A DNA stretch of 64,000 nucleotides from Rusavskia elegans (Eukaryota > Ascomycota > Lecanoromycetes > Teloschistales > Teloschistaceae). Positions 10,924-21,826 of this stretch are shown here, one piece after another. The position numbers and the translations under genes are program-made. The notes under the pieces are model-generated. The model was not told where the DNA came from and searched no databases. It saw nothing but the letters and a program-made list of their open reading frames with translations. The stretch spans positions 248,001-312,000 of the forward strand of contig SAUG01000006.1 in NCBI GenBank assembly GCA_011316305.1. The letters are read 5' to 3'. How positions within the stretch are numbered: the stretch's first letter is position 1; each line of letters opens with the position of its first letter.

Positions 10924-13474
10924 TTATTTTTTCGAGCCGAAGAAATTATGTTTCTTCTTCTTCTTTTCTCCCTCCTTGTCCCTATCTTTTGCCAACCTTC
11001 CGCCGGCCGATGATGCCGATTGCGATTGTGATGGTTGATGTTGGTGTACCCCGTTAATCGGCTTTTGATGAGCGCCGTGGTCACTCATCCGCATTTGCTG
11101 CATACTTTCCACCGGAGCCTGAGGTTTAGATGAAGAGGCTGGAGGTGGAGGCGCGGGCATCTCTTTCTCGAAAAGGTGATCGGGCGCTCGGGGTTTAGGC
11201 CGATCAGCTGGGAGATCAAGACGTCGTCGGTCGACGCTTAGATCCCCGACTTGGCGTAAGTATAGGCTTGGGGTCAGCATGTGGGTCGTTGCAAGGTAAA
11301 CATCTTTGTTTAGCGATTGAGAAACCTCGTAGCAAGCTCGAGACTCCGAATAAGTCGCTCCACCTGCCATGAACACCATTATGCGTTGTCTCGGTTCCGT
11401 GGTGGAAGGTCGAGTTCTTGCCCATGTAGGTTTTGCGCTCCGTAGCGATGCTTGAGATACATGCTCTTGGCCCATGAGTCCTTCCGTTGCATCAAGATGA
11501 GGTTTGGTAAACGGGAATGTACTTTCATCCAATGCACCTCGACAGTGGTCCTCCAGCACAACCTTCAAAGCGGGCTCAAACCTCGAGAGACCGGATTCAT
11601 TGGAAGATGGAGCCTGAGCTTCCCTCTTGCCGAACTGATAGTTTGCCGCTGGCCTACTGTCTTTCAACGGGCGATTGACGTGGGCGCCCAGAAGTTCTAG
11701 GTTGTAAATGACTTCTGAATCTTGCGCAGGCAATCGCGCGTGTGCAAGAAGTTTTTGGATATCAGTGGGTAGTAGGCCATCCCGATAGAGTAAGTACTGT
11801 ATAATCAAGCGAAGCCGGTCGGGAAATTCGATTGCATCATCGTCGAGTAACCGAATAACTTGGTCAGCGAGGTTCTTGGGCTTTTTATAGTCTTCATCAA
11901 GACCAGTAGCCAGCGACTACTAGAGTTAGCTGTTACCTAATCACAATGTGGGACTCGGCATCTACGGACCTGTTCTACTGAGGCTATATCTGCAAGTCGT
12001 CTTTCCTGGAATACATTCATGGCATCCTGCGTCATGGAGAGGTGGAGGGAGTAGGCTTCTTTGCCCTGCTGAAATTTCGGAAGCCCTGCCAACATATCCT
12101 TGATACTGTTTATGGTAGCGGGGTTCTCGCTGTGAGGTGAGCATGTCAGGCAAGGAGCACTTCACAGTCGATTTTGATGGCATCTGCGTACCTGTCTGCA
12201 AACTGGGGATTTTGTGCCTTGAAAGCATTGAAATCTTTGACCAATTCATCCAGAAGATCTTTCATGTGGAGATGTCGGAATTTGACCCATATGCTGTCCT
12301 TTTCACCGATCTCTTGGTCCTTGTCCTTTTCCGCTTTTCCCGCTTGACCGGCGGCGGGTTTATAGTAGACTTTATCTCCTTCCGTCAGGGGTAGAAGATC
12401 GTGCACCATGGCTTGATAGGTAAATTCATGTAGGAGAGGAGCGAACAGGTCCAACGATCTATCCGCAATGATGAGTACACCCCTGGGGCGAGAGGATACA
12501 GGAGGAAAGTCGGTGTTATATTTCGCATGCTGATCGAGCTGAGCTTGGACAAAACGAGCAAGATGAGAACACAGGATGCTAGCCTCATGGCTTGGTTTTC
12601 GAGGATTGTAGTAGCGGATGGTAGGATACTCGCCCAGAGACGCACATATTGAAACAATCTTGGTCGACAGAAGTCAGCCCTTGATATAGTCAGACTCGAA
12701 TCGCCATCGAGAATTGAGTCGGAGTACCTTTTGAGCTAATTCTTCCATGTGTTGTCGGACTAGATGGTTGCAGGCCGGGTGGAACAAGGTGGGAAAACTC
12801 CAAGGATCTCGAAAAGTGATCAAATGAGACTCTCGAGGATAGTAATCCACGTTCAACGCACTCGCATAGACAATCTGCTGCTTTGCCATGGCAGAACGGT
12901 CAAGTCGATTTTGTAGGTCGAGGGGTAACACTGAATATGATATGAATGTCAATGGGCATCCGATGTGTACTGAACGACGGACCCCAAACTCAGTGGAAAC
13001 ATACGCGAAGTCCAGATCAGGAACGTCCTCCTGTACCTCCGCCGCTCGAGGTCTGCCATCAGACAATCCAGTATATGGGGCAGCGGTGAGAGCAGATACA
13101 CCGCATCCATCTCCTTGTTCATCGGTCTTCGCTCTTCGATCTGCTCCATGTCTGCACCACTTCAGCTCTTATACGACCTGTCAACATCTGAGATGGTAGA
13201 CTGACTGGTGACATTGAGTGCGAGTATATCGTCTTCTCCGACGACTCCATCGATAAGTTTCCTACTTCCGCCGTCCACTATCAACACCTTCCACTGCAGG
13301 GGGTCAGCCATTCAGCATGCTTGTCGCTGGTAAGAATTTCGTACTTCTCCCAGATCTGTGCCTCGAATAGTCTCAAGGATAACTATCGTGAAGGTATTAC
13401 TGCTTGCTCTCGAGGTATAAGCGATTGCATGGCTTACTGTTCTGCTGGATACCGATCACAGATGTCCCCGCCAT
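10924..13474 (-). CDS. SEC1: Sec1 (SM-family syntaxin-binding protein)
   Basis: Sec1/Munc18 proteins bind assembled SNARE complexes and drive exocytic vesicle fusion at the plasma membrane. The start at 13474 gives MAGTSVIGIQQN, followed across introns by ILETIRGTDLGEKWKVLIVD, then LDFAYVSTEFG, PLDLQNRLDRSAMAKQQIVY and FPTLFHPACNHLVRQHMEEL. Later come RPRGVLIIADRSLDLFAPLL, HEFTYQAMVHDLLPL and RIMVFMAGGATYSESRACYE. The last motif is the near-C-terminal signature of SM proteins. A basic tail with Lys runs ends at 10926. At least seven exons are needed, split by short introns. The final exon (about 11808-10924) is the longest. The C-terminal 80 residues are low-complexity, as in fungal Sec1. Confidence 0.92.
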
Positions 13475-13807
13475 GATAGGGGTATCTCCCAAGCGTGGGT
13501 CGTGTCAACATCTGCACTCCTGTGATCTAACATATAAGTCACTCCGGTTGAAATGACTCAGAATGTGGATTTGGCGGACTCATGATTAATTGACTGGACT
13601 AGAAACGGGTACTCAGTACAGGGGTTATTCATGCTCTGCCCTGCCGGGCCCCTCAGAAGAAACTCGGGATTTGCCGGAGTTAAGAAAAACATCCCGGGGG
13701 GCAAATCAATCCTTGATCCATCAGATTCGAAAGTTCGCAGATCCGGGAAACACGACTAGATCTGCCTGAGATGGCCCGGTTCATATGATTCTTCTGGATT
13801 TGGGGGA
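13475..13807. promoter_or_regulatory. Divergent promoter region between SEC1 and SUV3
   Basis: This 333-bp gap separates two divergent start codons. I see no repeat or further coding sequence in it. Regulation cannot be read beyond the shared position. Confidence 0.5.
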
Positions 13808-16293
13808 ATGTACAGCGCGCGATCTCTGGCCCGACGTTTATCAAGTCCAGTACAAGAAACAGCCTGCGTTCGCGTGACCAACACGATCCAATGTACGAGA
13901 CCATTGACTACCAGCTTATTAGTGCGCCGACAGCGGTCGAGATTCGACAAAGGTTCTAGTGAAGTCTCATGGAGTGCAAGACACCGGCCTGTGGTCAGCC
14001 ACGTCTTCCAGATCACCATGAATTTGACTAAATAAATGCTGACGACTAACGCCGACTTCAGACACGAAGACCTTCGACTCGGACAGCAGAGGTACCCGCT
14101 GATCAGCTATCAGTGCAAGAGCGCACGGCCGCAATTGTCCAAGAATTGGGTACCGTGCATGTACAGACGAAGGAGCCCGAATTTGGCACCTTTCTGCATG
14201 ATGTTGTCGCTGCTCTAAACAAGAGTCTGGAGTCTTCGAAAGATGTTCCGCCAATCGTCGACTCACTACACCGTGCTTTCCTGGAACGTGGGCGGTCAGA
14301 ACTGCGAGGACAGATCAAGTACGCATACCACGGCTTCCTTGCAAGTAAAAAATTTACGGCGACAAATCTCCAAGATCAAGCGAAGCTCGCAGATCTGCGA
14401 TATCCGGCTGAGTGGTATCCCGGGACACGGGAGATACAGCGCACCATCCATCTACACGTGGGACCCACGAATTCTGGGAAGACATACCATGCACTGCAGA
14501 GGTTAGAGCAAGCCAAGTCCGGCATCTACGCTGGTCCTCTGCGGTTGTTGGCCCATGAGGTATACACAAGACTAAACGCAAGGGGAAAGCCGTGCAATTT
14601 GATCACCGGAGATGAGAGGCAATTGGTCGAAGGCAATGTCAGCATGAGCAGCTGCACAGTGGAAATGGTGCCTGTCAACCTCGACGTCGACGTAGCGGTC
14701 ATCGATGAGATACAGATGATAGGGCACGAAGAGCGAGGGTGGGCTTGGACTCAGGCTGTCATGGGTCTTAGAGCAAAGGAGCTTCACCTCTGTGGAGAAG
14801 AGAGAACCGTTCCACTAATAAAGGAGCTTGCAGCAGCCATGGGTGACGATCTTCGGATCCATCACTACAAGCGGTTGAGTCCGCTTAAAACCATGTCGGC
14901 AAGCCTTCGCGGCGATTTGAACAATCTAAGAAAAGGAGACTGTGTGGTTGCCTTTTCTAAAGTGAATATCCACAGGCTGAAGGACGACATTGAAAGAACG
15001 ACACGGAGGCGGGTCGCGGTCATCTATGGAAGTCTCCCCCCCGAAATCAGGGCACAGCAAGCAGCTCTATTCAACGATCAGACTAACGACTATGACATCC
15101 TTGTTGCGAGTGACGCGATAGGCATGGGTCTCAACTTGTAGGTGCTATCCGCCAAATTCCAGTGGTAAAAGACTGACAGGTTGGACAGGAGTATCAAACG
15201 CATCATTTTCTCCACTACGATAAAATTCAACGGCCGCATCGACGCGCCTATAGAGACTTCACAGATCAAACAGATCGCAGGAAGAGCCGGTCGATACCGG
15301 ACAGCTGCTCAGGCAGCGGAGACATCTACAGAAGGATCGAGTGGCCCACATGCGCCAAAACCTGGAATGTCGCCAGACGTCTCGCCCGCACAGACTCTAG
15401 GTTTAGTCACTACGCTCGACCGTGGTGGTCTGTCGACCATCCAAAAAGCGATGACAAGTCAAGCAGACCCTATCATGAGCGCGGGGATATTCCCGCCAGA
15501 TGATGTTCTCATACGCTTTGCAGCATATTTTCCACCCTCGACGCCCTTCAGCTACATACTGATTCGTCTGCACAACACCTCCCTACTTCATCCCAGGTTC
15601 CATCTTTGTATCTTGAAGGACCATATAAAGGTCGCCGACGCCATTGAACCGGTCAGAAACCTGACGGTCAGTGACCGGATTACCTTCTGCGCCTCGCCTG
15701 CCAGCGTGAGGGATAAAGATGACCCTATGATACCTGTGCTTCGGGAACTTGCTGAATGTGTCGCAAACAAAAGTGGTGGCGGAATCCTGGATATTCAAGG
15801 ACTTAAACTGGAATTGCTGGAGATGGAAGTGACTGCTGGAAGCAGGTTGTTCCTTGAAAAACTCGAAGCCTTACACAAAGCCCTCATACTGTACCTCTGG
15901 CTAAGCTACAGGTTCGCCGGAGTATTCAATACTCAGGCGATGGCCTTCTACATCAAATCCCTTGTGGAAAAGAAAATTCAAGAAGTCCTTTCACGAAAAT
16001 CGATCAAGTCGAGACGTATACAGCAGCAGAAATACGAACTCAGAATGAATAAGCGAAGTCGTGTCGAATCCGATGATAAAAATCCGGAAAAGGTCGATGA
16101 AGAGTTCTTCAACCGTGGCAGATCAGACCAAAAGCTATCATACACAGGTTTTGGGGCCCCATTAGAGCTTCCTGAGCGGGCCAAAAAAGGCACGGAACAC
16201 GAAACTCCACCAAGGTCAAGTCTTGATCTTGTCGCCAGCCTCAGAGGTCTGCAAACGGTTCAAGAACCGGTGAAAGCAGAGACTACAACTTGA
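13808..16293 (+). CDS. SUV3: Mitochondrial ATP-dependent RNA helicase Suv3
   Basis: Suv3 is the helicase subunit of the mitochondrial RNA-degrading complex (degradosome) with the RNase Dss1. The start MYSARSLARRLSSPVQETAC is a typical matrix-targeting presequence. After one early intron (acceptor at 14061, donor not settled), the core reads HLHVGPTNSGKTYHALQRL (Walker A), VAVIDEIQMIGHEERG (DEIQ box), LVASDAIGMGLNLSIKR and QIKQIAGRAGRYRT (motif VI). The join of the last two segments requires an intron at 15138-15188 (GTAGGT donor, ACAG acceptor), which restores the family sequence exactly. The C-terminal helical domain follows, then a Lys/Arg-rich tail. It is in tandem with PRP22 about 390 bp downstream. 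Confidence 0.93.
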
Positions 16294-16687
16294 CCTCGAA
16301 TCTGACTTCAGATCGAAAGGCCATGCGGTACTTGAGCTTCATGTTATCGGCAACATGGTTGTATATTTTACCTTCATACCTGTAGATACTTTGTCGCCAA
16401 CCCTGTATATAGTAGCAAAACTGCCTACTTGATGGTACTAGAATACTGCTGGGTTCTGAGTGCCTTATAAATACCTCTACAGTAGAATGTTGGAATATGT
16501 ACGCTCATTAAACCCAGAAAAAGGAGCTATTAGACGGACGTATCCAAGAGCGCGTTTGCCGGAACGTACATAGGCGCTCGGCTGTCAAATTACCTAGCCC
16601 GTTTGGGTAATTATAGATTGTGCATTTGTGCCTACCTTAGATTCTTTGCGTGGGATCGATGCCCTTGCGCTTCACCGCCGAAGTACC

Positions 16688-19600
16688 ATGGACGACCTCG
16701 AGTCTCTTGAGCTGCTGTCCCTCGTCTCCAAAGTAACGTCCGAACTCCAAAACCATCTAGGCATAAGTGATAAAACACTGGCAGAGTTCGTCATCGATCA
16801 GCATTCAAAATGCCACTCCCTTCCCAATTTCAAATCGCAGATGGACGACATGGGCGCCGAATTTCCTCAAAGTCTAATCGAGAGCATCGACCGTCTCATT
16901 CTAACGATGCATCCCAGATACAAACAAAATAAGCTTGATTCCAACACAGATCAGAAATCCGAGAGGTTCGAAAACGGTCTCGACGACAGGGAAAAGAAGG
17001 CCCGTATCTTCAAAGGCCTTGCAGTTCCAGATAAGGAGCAAGGTTGGAACGATGAAGCTCTGGAGCAGACGCTTGGCCAGCAGTCGGCAAACATGGATGC
17101 GATCGACGATACATTTGCGATGCTTGAAGGCCTTGCGGGAAAGCCACCCGCCCTGCCGGAGAATATCAAGAGCCGAAAGCGAAGTAGAAGCCCGGAGGAA
17201 GATGTTGGCTGGGCACATCGAAAGAAGGACAGATACCGGTCGAGGTCCAGATCACGAGGTCACGATCATTCGCCCAGCCGCGGCAAGAATGGAAACGACA
17301 GCCACGAGGACGAATATGGCCGTAGTGTCAGAACGAAGAATTCCAGACAGCGCAGTCATCGAGACGACAAAGGAATGAGTGATTCACGGCGGCGAAGGGA
17401 CGATGGACACTTCCAGCGACCGCCAACGCCTGAAATCGACGACGCTCCGAAACTTTTCAAGGTCTATGAAGGAATAGTGACAGGCGTTAAGGACTTTGGG
17501 GCGTTTGTCAATCTCAAAGGTGTAAGAGGGAAGGTTGACGGTCTGGTACATATTTCTGCCATGCAGGAGGGAGCTCGAGTCAATCATCCGTCCGATCTAG
17601 TTGGCCGCGGTCAACCTGTAAAGGTAAAGGTCTTGAACATCGCCGGAAATCGAATCGGGTTGTCAATGAAGGAAGTCGATCAAGTTACAGGTCGAGATCT
17701 TGCACCTCAGAAGAGGTTAGCATCAGGTGCGAACATGGAAAGCCTCGATGGTATGGGCCCTATGTCAAATGGAAACAGTCGCTCCAATGGTTTTGATGCC
17801 GACGTGCCCGTCATCGAAGGAGACATGAACGGCAGATCAAATCGCAGCAAGAAAAGGATGACATCCCCAGAAAGATGGGAAATCAAACAGTTGATCGCAT
17901 CTGGAGCAATATCAGCGATGGATTATCCGGATATAGACGAGGAGTACAATGCCACCCTTGCTGGCGAGGGAGACTTCGAAGAGGAAGAAGACGTAGACAT
18001 CGAAGTCAAGGAGGAAGAGCCCCCCTTTCTCGCGGGGCAGACGAAGCAGTCCCTGGAACTATCCCCAATAAGAGTTGTGAAAGCTCCTGACGGGTCTTTG
18101 AATCGTGCTGCTATGGCTGGAACTTCATTGGCGAAAGAACGAAGAGATTTGCGGCAACAAGAGGTACAGGACAAGGCTGCTGAACAAGCTTCCGAAGTAG
18201 ACCTGAACGCCCAATGGCAGGATCCCATGGTTGCCCCGGACCAACGAAAATTTGCGAGTGATCTCAGAAATCCACAGGCAAACAAGCCACCAGAAAGTAT
18301 GCCGGAGTGGAAGCGAGTCACTCAGAGTAAAGATCAGTCATTTGGTAAAAGGACCTCGATGTCCATCAAGCAACAGCGGGAGAGCCTTCCTGTGTACAAA
18401 TTTCGCAAGCAGTTGCTGGAAGCTGTGAAGGAGAACCAGCTCATGATCGTTGTCGGAGATACAGGTTCGGGCAAGACAACGCAACTGACACAGTATCTCG
18501 CTGAGGGCGGATTCGCCAACAACGGGATGATTGGGTGTACCCAGCCGCGTCGTGTTGCTGCCATGTCTGTGGCAAAGCGCGTTGCTGAAGAGGTTGGATG
18601 TAAGTTAGGCCAAGAAGTAGGCTATACAATACGATTCGAGGACTGTACCAGCCCTGAGACCAAGATCAAGTATATGACTGACGGTATGCTGCAACGAGAA
18701 GTGCTTCTGGATCCCAACATATCCAAGTACTCCGTGATAATGCTCGATGAAGCTCATGAACGGACGATAGCAACAGATGTGCTGTTTGGGTTACTCAAAA
18801 AAACGCTCAAAAGAAGACCGGATCTCAAAGTCATTGTCACATCAGCAACCCTTGACGCAGACAAGTTTTCCGAATACTTCAATAAATGCCCAATCTTCAC
18901 GATACCCGGACGGACTTACCCTGTAGAGATCATGTATTCTAGGGAGCCCGAGTCAGATTACCTAGATGCTGCACTGGTCACCGTGATGCAGATACATCTG
19001 ACAGAACCACCTGGAGATATTCTACTTTTCCTGACCGGACAAGAAGAGATTGACACCAGTTGCGAGATTCTCTTCGAAAGAATGAAAGCTTTGGGCCCGA
19101 GCGTGCCGGAGCTGATCATCCTACCTGTATATTCCGCATTACCCAGCGAGATGCAGAGCAAGATATTTGAGCCTGCTCCTCCTGGGAGCAGAAAAGTGGT
19201 CATTGCAACCAACATTGCAGAGACATCCATTACCATTGATCAGATATACTACGTTATTGATCCTGGGTTTGTCAAGCAGAACGCATACGATCCGAAATTG
19301 GGGATGGATTCTTTGGTTGTCACGCCAATATCACAAGCCCAGGCGAAGCAGAGAGCGGGTCGTGCCGGGCGAACAGGCCCGGGGAAGTGTTTTCGGCTCT
19401 ATACCGAAGCTGCTTTCCAGTCAGAGATGCTGCCGACGTCAATACCTGAAATCCAACGCCAAAATCTATCGACTACCATTCTCATGCTCAAAGCGATGGG
19501 GATCAACGACTTGCTCCATTTTGACTTCATGGATCCACCTCCGCCCAACACCATGTTGACGGCGCTCGAGGAGCTGTATGCGTTGTCGGCTTTGGATGAC

Positions 19601-20383
19601 GAAGGCCTACTGACCCGTCTGGGCCGCAAAATGGCCGACTTTCCTATGGAGCCTGCCCTGGCCAAGGTGCTGATATATTCCGTGGATATGGGATGCTCCG
19701 ATGAAATACTGATCATCGTAGCCATGCTGTCTGTTCAAACGGTCTTCTACCGACCTAAAGAGAAACAACAGCAGGCGGACCAGAAAAAAGCCAAATTCCA
19801 TGACCCACATGGCGATCATTTGACGCTGCTCAATGTGTACAACGGATGGAAACAATCCAAATTCGCCAATCCGTGGTGCTTCGAGAACTTCATTCAAGCA
19901 CGGTCGATGCGACGAGCTCAAGACGTTCGCCAACAACTCGTCAGTATCATGGAGCGGTATCGACACCAAGTCGTCTCCTGTGGGCGGAACACGATGAAAG
20001 TACGACAAGCGCTCTGTTCTGGGTTTTTCAGGAACGCGGCTCGGAAAGATCCGCAGGAAGGCTACAAGACGTTGATAGAAGGGACTCCGGTGTACATGCA
20101 TCCCAGTGCGGCGTTGTTCGGGAAGCCTGCGGAACATGTCATCTTTCATACGCTGGTGTTGACGACTAAGGAGTACATGCACTGCACGACTGCCATTGAG
20201 CCCAAGTGGCTGGTGGAGGCGGCGCCAACGTTTTTCAAGGTTGCGGCCAGCGATAGGATGTCGAAGAGGAAGAAGGCGGAGACCATCAAGCCATTGTATA
20301 ACAGGTTTGCAGGAGAGGATGACTGGCGCCTGTCGGCACAAAAGAGGCAGGGTAGGGGCGGTGGTGGAGGCACATGGGGTTAA
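16688..20383 (+). CDS. PRP22: DEAH-box splicing helicase Prp22/DHX8
   Basis: Prp22 releases spliced mRNA from the spliceosome. This intronless gene encodes 1,231 residues from the ATG at 16688 (MDDLESLELLSLVSKV). Domains in order: an N-terminal helical domain; an Arg/Ser-Asp-rich region (about 170-240); an S1 RNA-binding domain (about 257-330, KVYEGIVTGVKDFGAFVNL), the mark that separates Prp22 from other DEAH helicases; Walker A GDTGSGKTTQ (about 589); DEAHERT (about 687); SAT; and QRAGRAGRTGPG (about 888). The HA2 and OB-fold domains follow, and the protein ends in a Gly-rich tail. An upstream in-frame GTG at 16628 is not needed. No lesion is seen. Confidence 0.96.
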   Translation: MDDLESLELLSLVSKVTSELQNHLGISDKTLAEFVIDQHSKCHSLPNFKSQMDDMGAEFPQSLIESIDRLILTMHPRYKQNKLDSNTDQKSERFENGLDDREKKARIFKGLAVPDKEQGWNDEALEQTLGQQSANMDAIDDTFAMLEGLAGKPPALPENIKSRKRSRSPEEDVGWAHRKKDRYRSRSRSRGHDHSPSRGKNGNDSHEDEYGRSVRTKNSRQRSHRDDKGMSDSRRRRDDGHFQRPPTPEIDDAPKLFKVYEGIVTGVKDFGAFVNLKGVRGKVDGLVHISAMQEGARVNHPSDLVGRGQPVKVKVLNIAGNRIGLSMKEVDQVTGRDLAPQKRLASGANMESLDGMGPMSNGNSRSNGFDADVPVIEGDMNGRSNRSKKRMTSPERWEIKQLIASGAISAMDYPDIDEEYNATLAGEGDFEEEEDVDIEVKEEEPPFLAGQTKQSLELSPIRVVKAPDGSLNRAAMAGTSLAKERRDLRQQEVQDKAAEQASEVDLNAQWQDPMVAPDQRKFASDLRNPQANKPPESMPEWKRVTQSKDQSFGKRTSMSIKQQRESLPVYKFRKQLLEAVKENQLMIVVGDTGSGKTTQLTQYLAEGGFANNGMIGCTQPRRVAAMSVAKRVAEEVGCKLGQEVGYTIRFEDCTSPETKIKYMTDGMLQREVLLDPNISKYSVIMLDEAHERTIATDVLFGLLKKTLKRRPDLKVIVTSATLDADKFSEYFNKCPIFTIPGRTYPVEIMYSREPESDYLDAALVTVMQIHLTEPPGDILLFLTGQEEIDTSCEILFERMKALGPSVPELIILPVYSALPSEMQSKIFEPAPPGSRKVVIATNIAETSITIDQIYYVIDPGFVKQNAYDPKLGMDSLVVTPISQAQAKQRAGRAGRTGPGKCFRLYTEAAFQSEMLPTSIPEIQRQNLSTTILMLKAMGINDLLHFDFMDPPPPNTMLTALEELYALSALDDEGLLTRLGRKMADFPMEPALAKVLIYSVDMGCSDEILIIVAMLSVQTVFYRPKEKQQQADQKKAKFHDPHGDHLTLLNVYNGWKQSKFANPWCFENFIQARSMRRAQDVRQQLVSIMERYRHQVVSCGRNTMKVRQALCSGFFRNAARKDPQEGYKTLIEGTPVYMHPSAALFGKPAEHVIFHTLVLTTKEYMHCTTAIEPKWLVEAAPTFFKVAASDRMSKRKKAETIKPLYNRFAGEDDWRLSAQKRQGRGGGGGTWG

Positions 20384-20717
20384 ATCATATTCTTCTCCAT
20401 CTAGATAATAACATGTATACTCTAATCTGTCTCGCAAGTCGATCACCCAAACTCTGTCAGGCATCGTATCGGAACCGGCGCAATAGCAAAAGTCTCCCTT
20501 CCACAAACATCCAGCCATGACAATTGCGCGCCTGAATATTCTGACAATTCCCCCCTCATCGACCAGTAATCGAGGTAGCGAATGACATCAAAATCGAGGT
20601 TAACGAACATCAATCGACGAAGGCTTGGCGCCAAAATCACCGCAGCCCTGAGACCGATGACTCCCCCCTCCCAAAAAGCCAACCCAATTTACCAATGCAC
20701 AAGGCAGCCCAAAAAGA
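20384..20717. other. Intergenic region, no gene seen
   Basis: It lies between the PRP22 stop and the tRNA pair. An open frame on the reverse strand (20443-20682) has no recognisable features. Confidence 0.5.
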
Positions 20718-20808
20718 AGGTCGGTCCGCGATTCGAACGCGGGTTATTCGGATTTGAGGAAGTTTCATCAGAACCGCTTTGCACAGATTAGCACTCAGTC
20801 ACGCACTG
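20718..20808 (-). pseudogene. Decayed tRNA-Gln copy
   Basis: On the reverse strand the block ACCCGCGTTCGAATCGCGG is identical to the T-arm region of the intact tRNA-Gln at 20946-21027, and the anticodon block CGGTTCTGAT is shared too. The 3' acceptor strand reads ACCGACC, but no pairing partner (GGTCGGT) exists at the 5' side. The anticodon stem is mismatched, and the insert after the anticodon is longer (about 15 nt). I read it as an inverted, degenerate tRNA-Gln(CUG) gene. It could instead be a tRNA-derived fragment. Confidence 0.5.
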
Positions 20809-20945
20809 AGGAACGGAGAAGCGAATGCGGTCTAGCGTACTTGTCGCCTTCGCGATGATCGAGCCTGACACAAAATTAATAATTAACGAATTATGCCCAA
20901 ATTAGTTATTAGGCCCATGCATTAACCTGGTGGTTATGATTCAAA

Positions 20946-21027
20946 GGTTTCGTGATGTAGTGGTTATCATAATCGGTTCTGATATTTCGAATTCCGATTT
21001 ACCCGCGTTCGAATCGCGGCGAGACCT
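20946..21027 (+). tRNA. tRNA-Gln (anticodon CUG) with 10-nt intron
   Basis: The ends GGTTTCG and CGAGACC pair over all seven acceptor positions (one G-U), and T is the discriminator. The D-arm region ATGTAGTGGTTATCAT carries the A box. The anticodon stem ATCGG/CCGAT is perfect around the loop TTCTGA-T, which gives anticodon CTG, with a 10-nt intron (TATTTCGAAT) at the canonical position after base 37. The T arm CCGCG-TTCGAAT-CGCGG is perfect and carries the B box. The length without the intron is 72 nt. Confidence 0.82.
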
Positions 21028-21826
21028 AAGTTTTTTTGTTTTTAAGTTTTACGTTCAACCGGATTTAGTTAGGCTTTCCTTGCCCGGCGCTAAGAAAATC
21101 ATAGATATCTTTGATTGGTTGTACAAGCTAGCGTACCCATTGTTGGTATACATATCAGACGCATGATTTTACAAAATTGTCAACATACAGCCCGAAGTAT
21201 GTGTATTGCTAGCAAAGTAAGTCAACAATTGCTCCACCAGTAAGCCCAGCAGCTATGCTACCAAATTGCTTTCTCCGCTCTCAACTTTTTTGTCCCACTT
21301 GTTATCTATCCGGACCGCGCCATCATCTCCTGTGAGATATATTCCTAATTTGATTGCGAGTCGAGAGAGCATGGCAGCTTAGTATGGTCCGTCATGCAGT
21401 ATCTATTTCCCCGAGTCTGGTCTTCTACGAGGTATGTGAATAGATTACCGCACATCACATGCTCTTCCGGCAATGCTTCCCATTCGTCCTATGGACGGGT
21501 TATCATCCATGCTTCATACTAGCTGCCATGTGTTTGATCGCCATGGCGCAGACGTTTTCAAATACAACGTAGGACGCAGAGAAGAAGATCCCACTCATCG
21601 TGGTAGCGATAGTCGCCAAGACGGTTCAATGTCCAACCATGTCAGATCTCTTTGATCCGAGTTTCACTTTCCTGGCGTCATGCTCATCCGTGAGGACTCC
21701 AAAAAAAGTTACATCCTATAAGAAGTCCCAACTAGATTGCTCTTACACTGGTCTTGTTCAATATCCTCGATTCCATTTTCCCCCTTGAACTACACCACGA
21801 CCGCCAAGAAGTCTGAAGTCAGAGCA
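21028..21826. other. Intergenic region, no gene seen
   Basis: It is moderately AT-rich near the tRNA (to about 21,180), then of ordinary composition up to the short-chain dehydrogenase gene. Open frames are short and show no family features. Confidence 0.5.
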
